Shown piece by piece: positions 63,391 to 64,000 of a stretch of DNA of 64,000 bases (the first letter of the stretch is position 1; every line of letters starts with the position of its first letter). Under the pieces are notes generated by a model, which was not told where the DNA came from, did no database searches, and saw only the letters and a program-made list of their open reading frames with translations. This stretch comes from Roseovarius sp. ZX-A-9. GTDB lineage: Bacteria; Pseudomonadota; Alphaproteobacteria; Rhodobacterales; Rhodobacteraceae. Location of the stretch: assembly GCF_028369135.1 (NCBI RefSeq), contig NZ_JAPWHW010000002.1, positions 124,001 to 188,000 of the forward strand, written 5' to 3'. Made by a program: the position numbers and the translations under genes.

Positions 63391-63499
63391 GATCTGTCCT
63401 TTGCGAAGCGCAGCGATCCCGTGCCGAAATGGTGGGGCTTGGCTGCTGTGATCCACCGGTGCCCTTGGAAAGGCAGCCGATGGCTTGGAATATCGTTAT

Positions 63500-64000
63500 T
63501 CAGACGCTGGTGGCCTGCCTGGGCGTCGCGCCCTCATTGAGCGCGCGCTGCTGCCCGCGTGATACGGTCTTGACCGGGGATTCGAACATGGCGTTGGCCG
63601 AGTCCAAATCCGACGGCGTATCAATCTCCGTCCAATTCAGTCCGGTGATATCAAGCGCATGAAAGACGGTGCCTTTTGCCAGCAGCCTTTCGTAAGCAGC
63701 CTCGTAGTAGTCCTGAAGATGTCCCGGTCCTTCCATCATCTGGGCAAGCTCGGCGAACAGGGCCGGCGCGGTCTTGGCACTGATCTTTTCGATACCTATG
63801 GATTCCCCCATCGCCGCCTTTGGATCGACGGCTTTGCCGATCTCAAGCACCTGCATTGCATCGTCCGTTACAACCTTAACCTCTTCATCCTCCAGCGCGA
63901 TGTTGCGGTCGATGCACAGGACATTCGGCACAGCCTTGTCGATGAGATCGCGCAGAATTTTGACGTCAAACACCACATCGGCATCGAACTTTATGAACTC
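63500..64000 (-). CDS. Nucleotidyltransferase (NTP-transferase family, partial, runs off right edge)
   Basis: About 166 residues of the C-terminal part, with the start beyond the window. EFIKFDADVVFDVKILRDLI contains the metal-binding Asp after the sugar/choline site. The HALDITGLNWTEIDTPSDLD block is typical of LicC- or choline-phosphate cytidylyltransferase-like NTP transferases. It likely makes a CDP- or UDP-activated headgroup or sugar. The exact substrate is unknown. Confidence 0.75.
   Translation of the reverse strand, partial: EFIKFDADVVFDVKILRDLIDKAVPNVLCIDRNIALEDEEVKVVTDDAMQVLEIGKAVDPKAAMGESIGIEKISAKTAPALFAELAQMMEGPGHLQDYYEAAYERLLAKGTVFHALDITGLNWTEIDTPSDLDSANAMFESPVKTVSRGQQRALNEGATPRQATSV

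Overview
The window looks like accessory chromosome or plasmid DNA of an alphaproteobacterium, most likely of the Rhodobacteraceae (Roseobacter group). This rests on the high GC content, the codon usage and the gene types: many NMT1/TauA-type and peptide-type ABC importers, GntR/IclR/TetR regulators, M81 and creatinase-like hydrolases, and a small basic protein starting MARGNN. No rRNA, tRNA, CRISPR array or intact insertion sequence was seen. The species is an inference.

Layout. (1) 1-1.9 kb: the end of an EmrA/HlyD-type efflux gene, divergent from a TetR gene. (2) 2.0-10.0 kb: two divergent operons around a TetR gene. The minus operon encodes an ABC importer and a ureohydrolase; the plus operon encodes a second ureohydrolase, two SDRs and a NodB-type deacetylase. 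Together they suggest uptake and breakdown of a guanidino compound. (3) 10.2-19.1 kb: mixed genes, including a class C serine hydrolase/alpha-beta hydrolase pair, a membrane M23 peptidase, a truncated LysR, DUF4260, GNAT, and an AraC-NmrA-DUF4345-DUF1772 set. (4) 19.3-29.8 kb: a nine-gene minus operon (SDR, aldehyde dehydrogenase, ABC importer, a cytosolic binding-protein-like protein, a three-subunit flavin amine oxidase), divergent from a GntR gene and a maleate-isomerase-like gene. (5) 30.7-39.6 kb: a flavin electron-transfer set (P1B-4 metal ATPase, ApbE, PepSY-flavodoxin reductase, DUF2271 with a flavinylation motif, two PepSY proteins) beside a two-component system, with matching direct-repeat boxes. 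(6) 39.8-41.5 kb: an ArsR, permease and mini-thioredoxin operon.

(7) 41.9-46.1 kb: an M81 peptidase, a frameshifted peptide-binding protein and an XRE regulator. (8) 46.1-46.8 kb: an AT-rich scar with an IS3 transposase remnant and a broken second copy of the DUF4260 gene. (9) 46.8-56.4 kb: a creatinase-like hydrolase, a Tat-type peptide-binding protein, an IclR regulator, an amidase and a Dpp-type importer with fused ATPases. (10) 56.5-63.0 kb: DUF6134, a two-component system, then a thermostable-hemolysin-family acyltransferase-like protein, an AMP-ligase, an SDR and a clavaminate-synthase-like Fe/2OG oxygenase. The two halves carry the same 11-bp-period direct repeat in front. This is the best candidate for an undescribed pathway, probably making a small acylated molecule. 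(11) 63.2-64 kb: a 62-nt multi-stem element, a small basic protein and the end of a nucleotidyltransferase.

All annotations come from reading the sequence. No database search was run.
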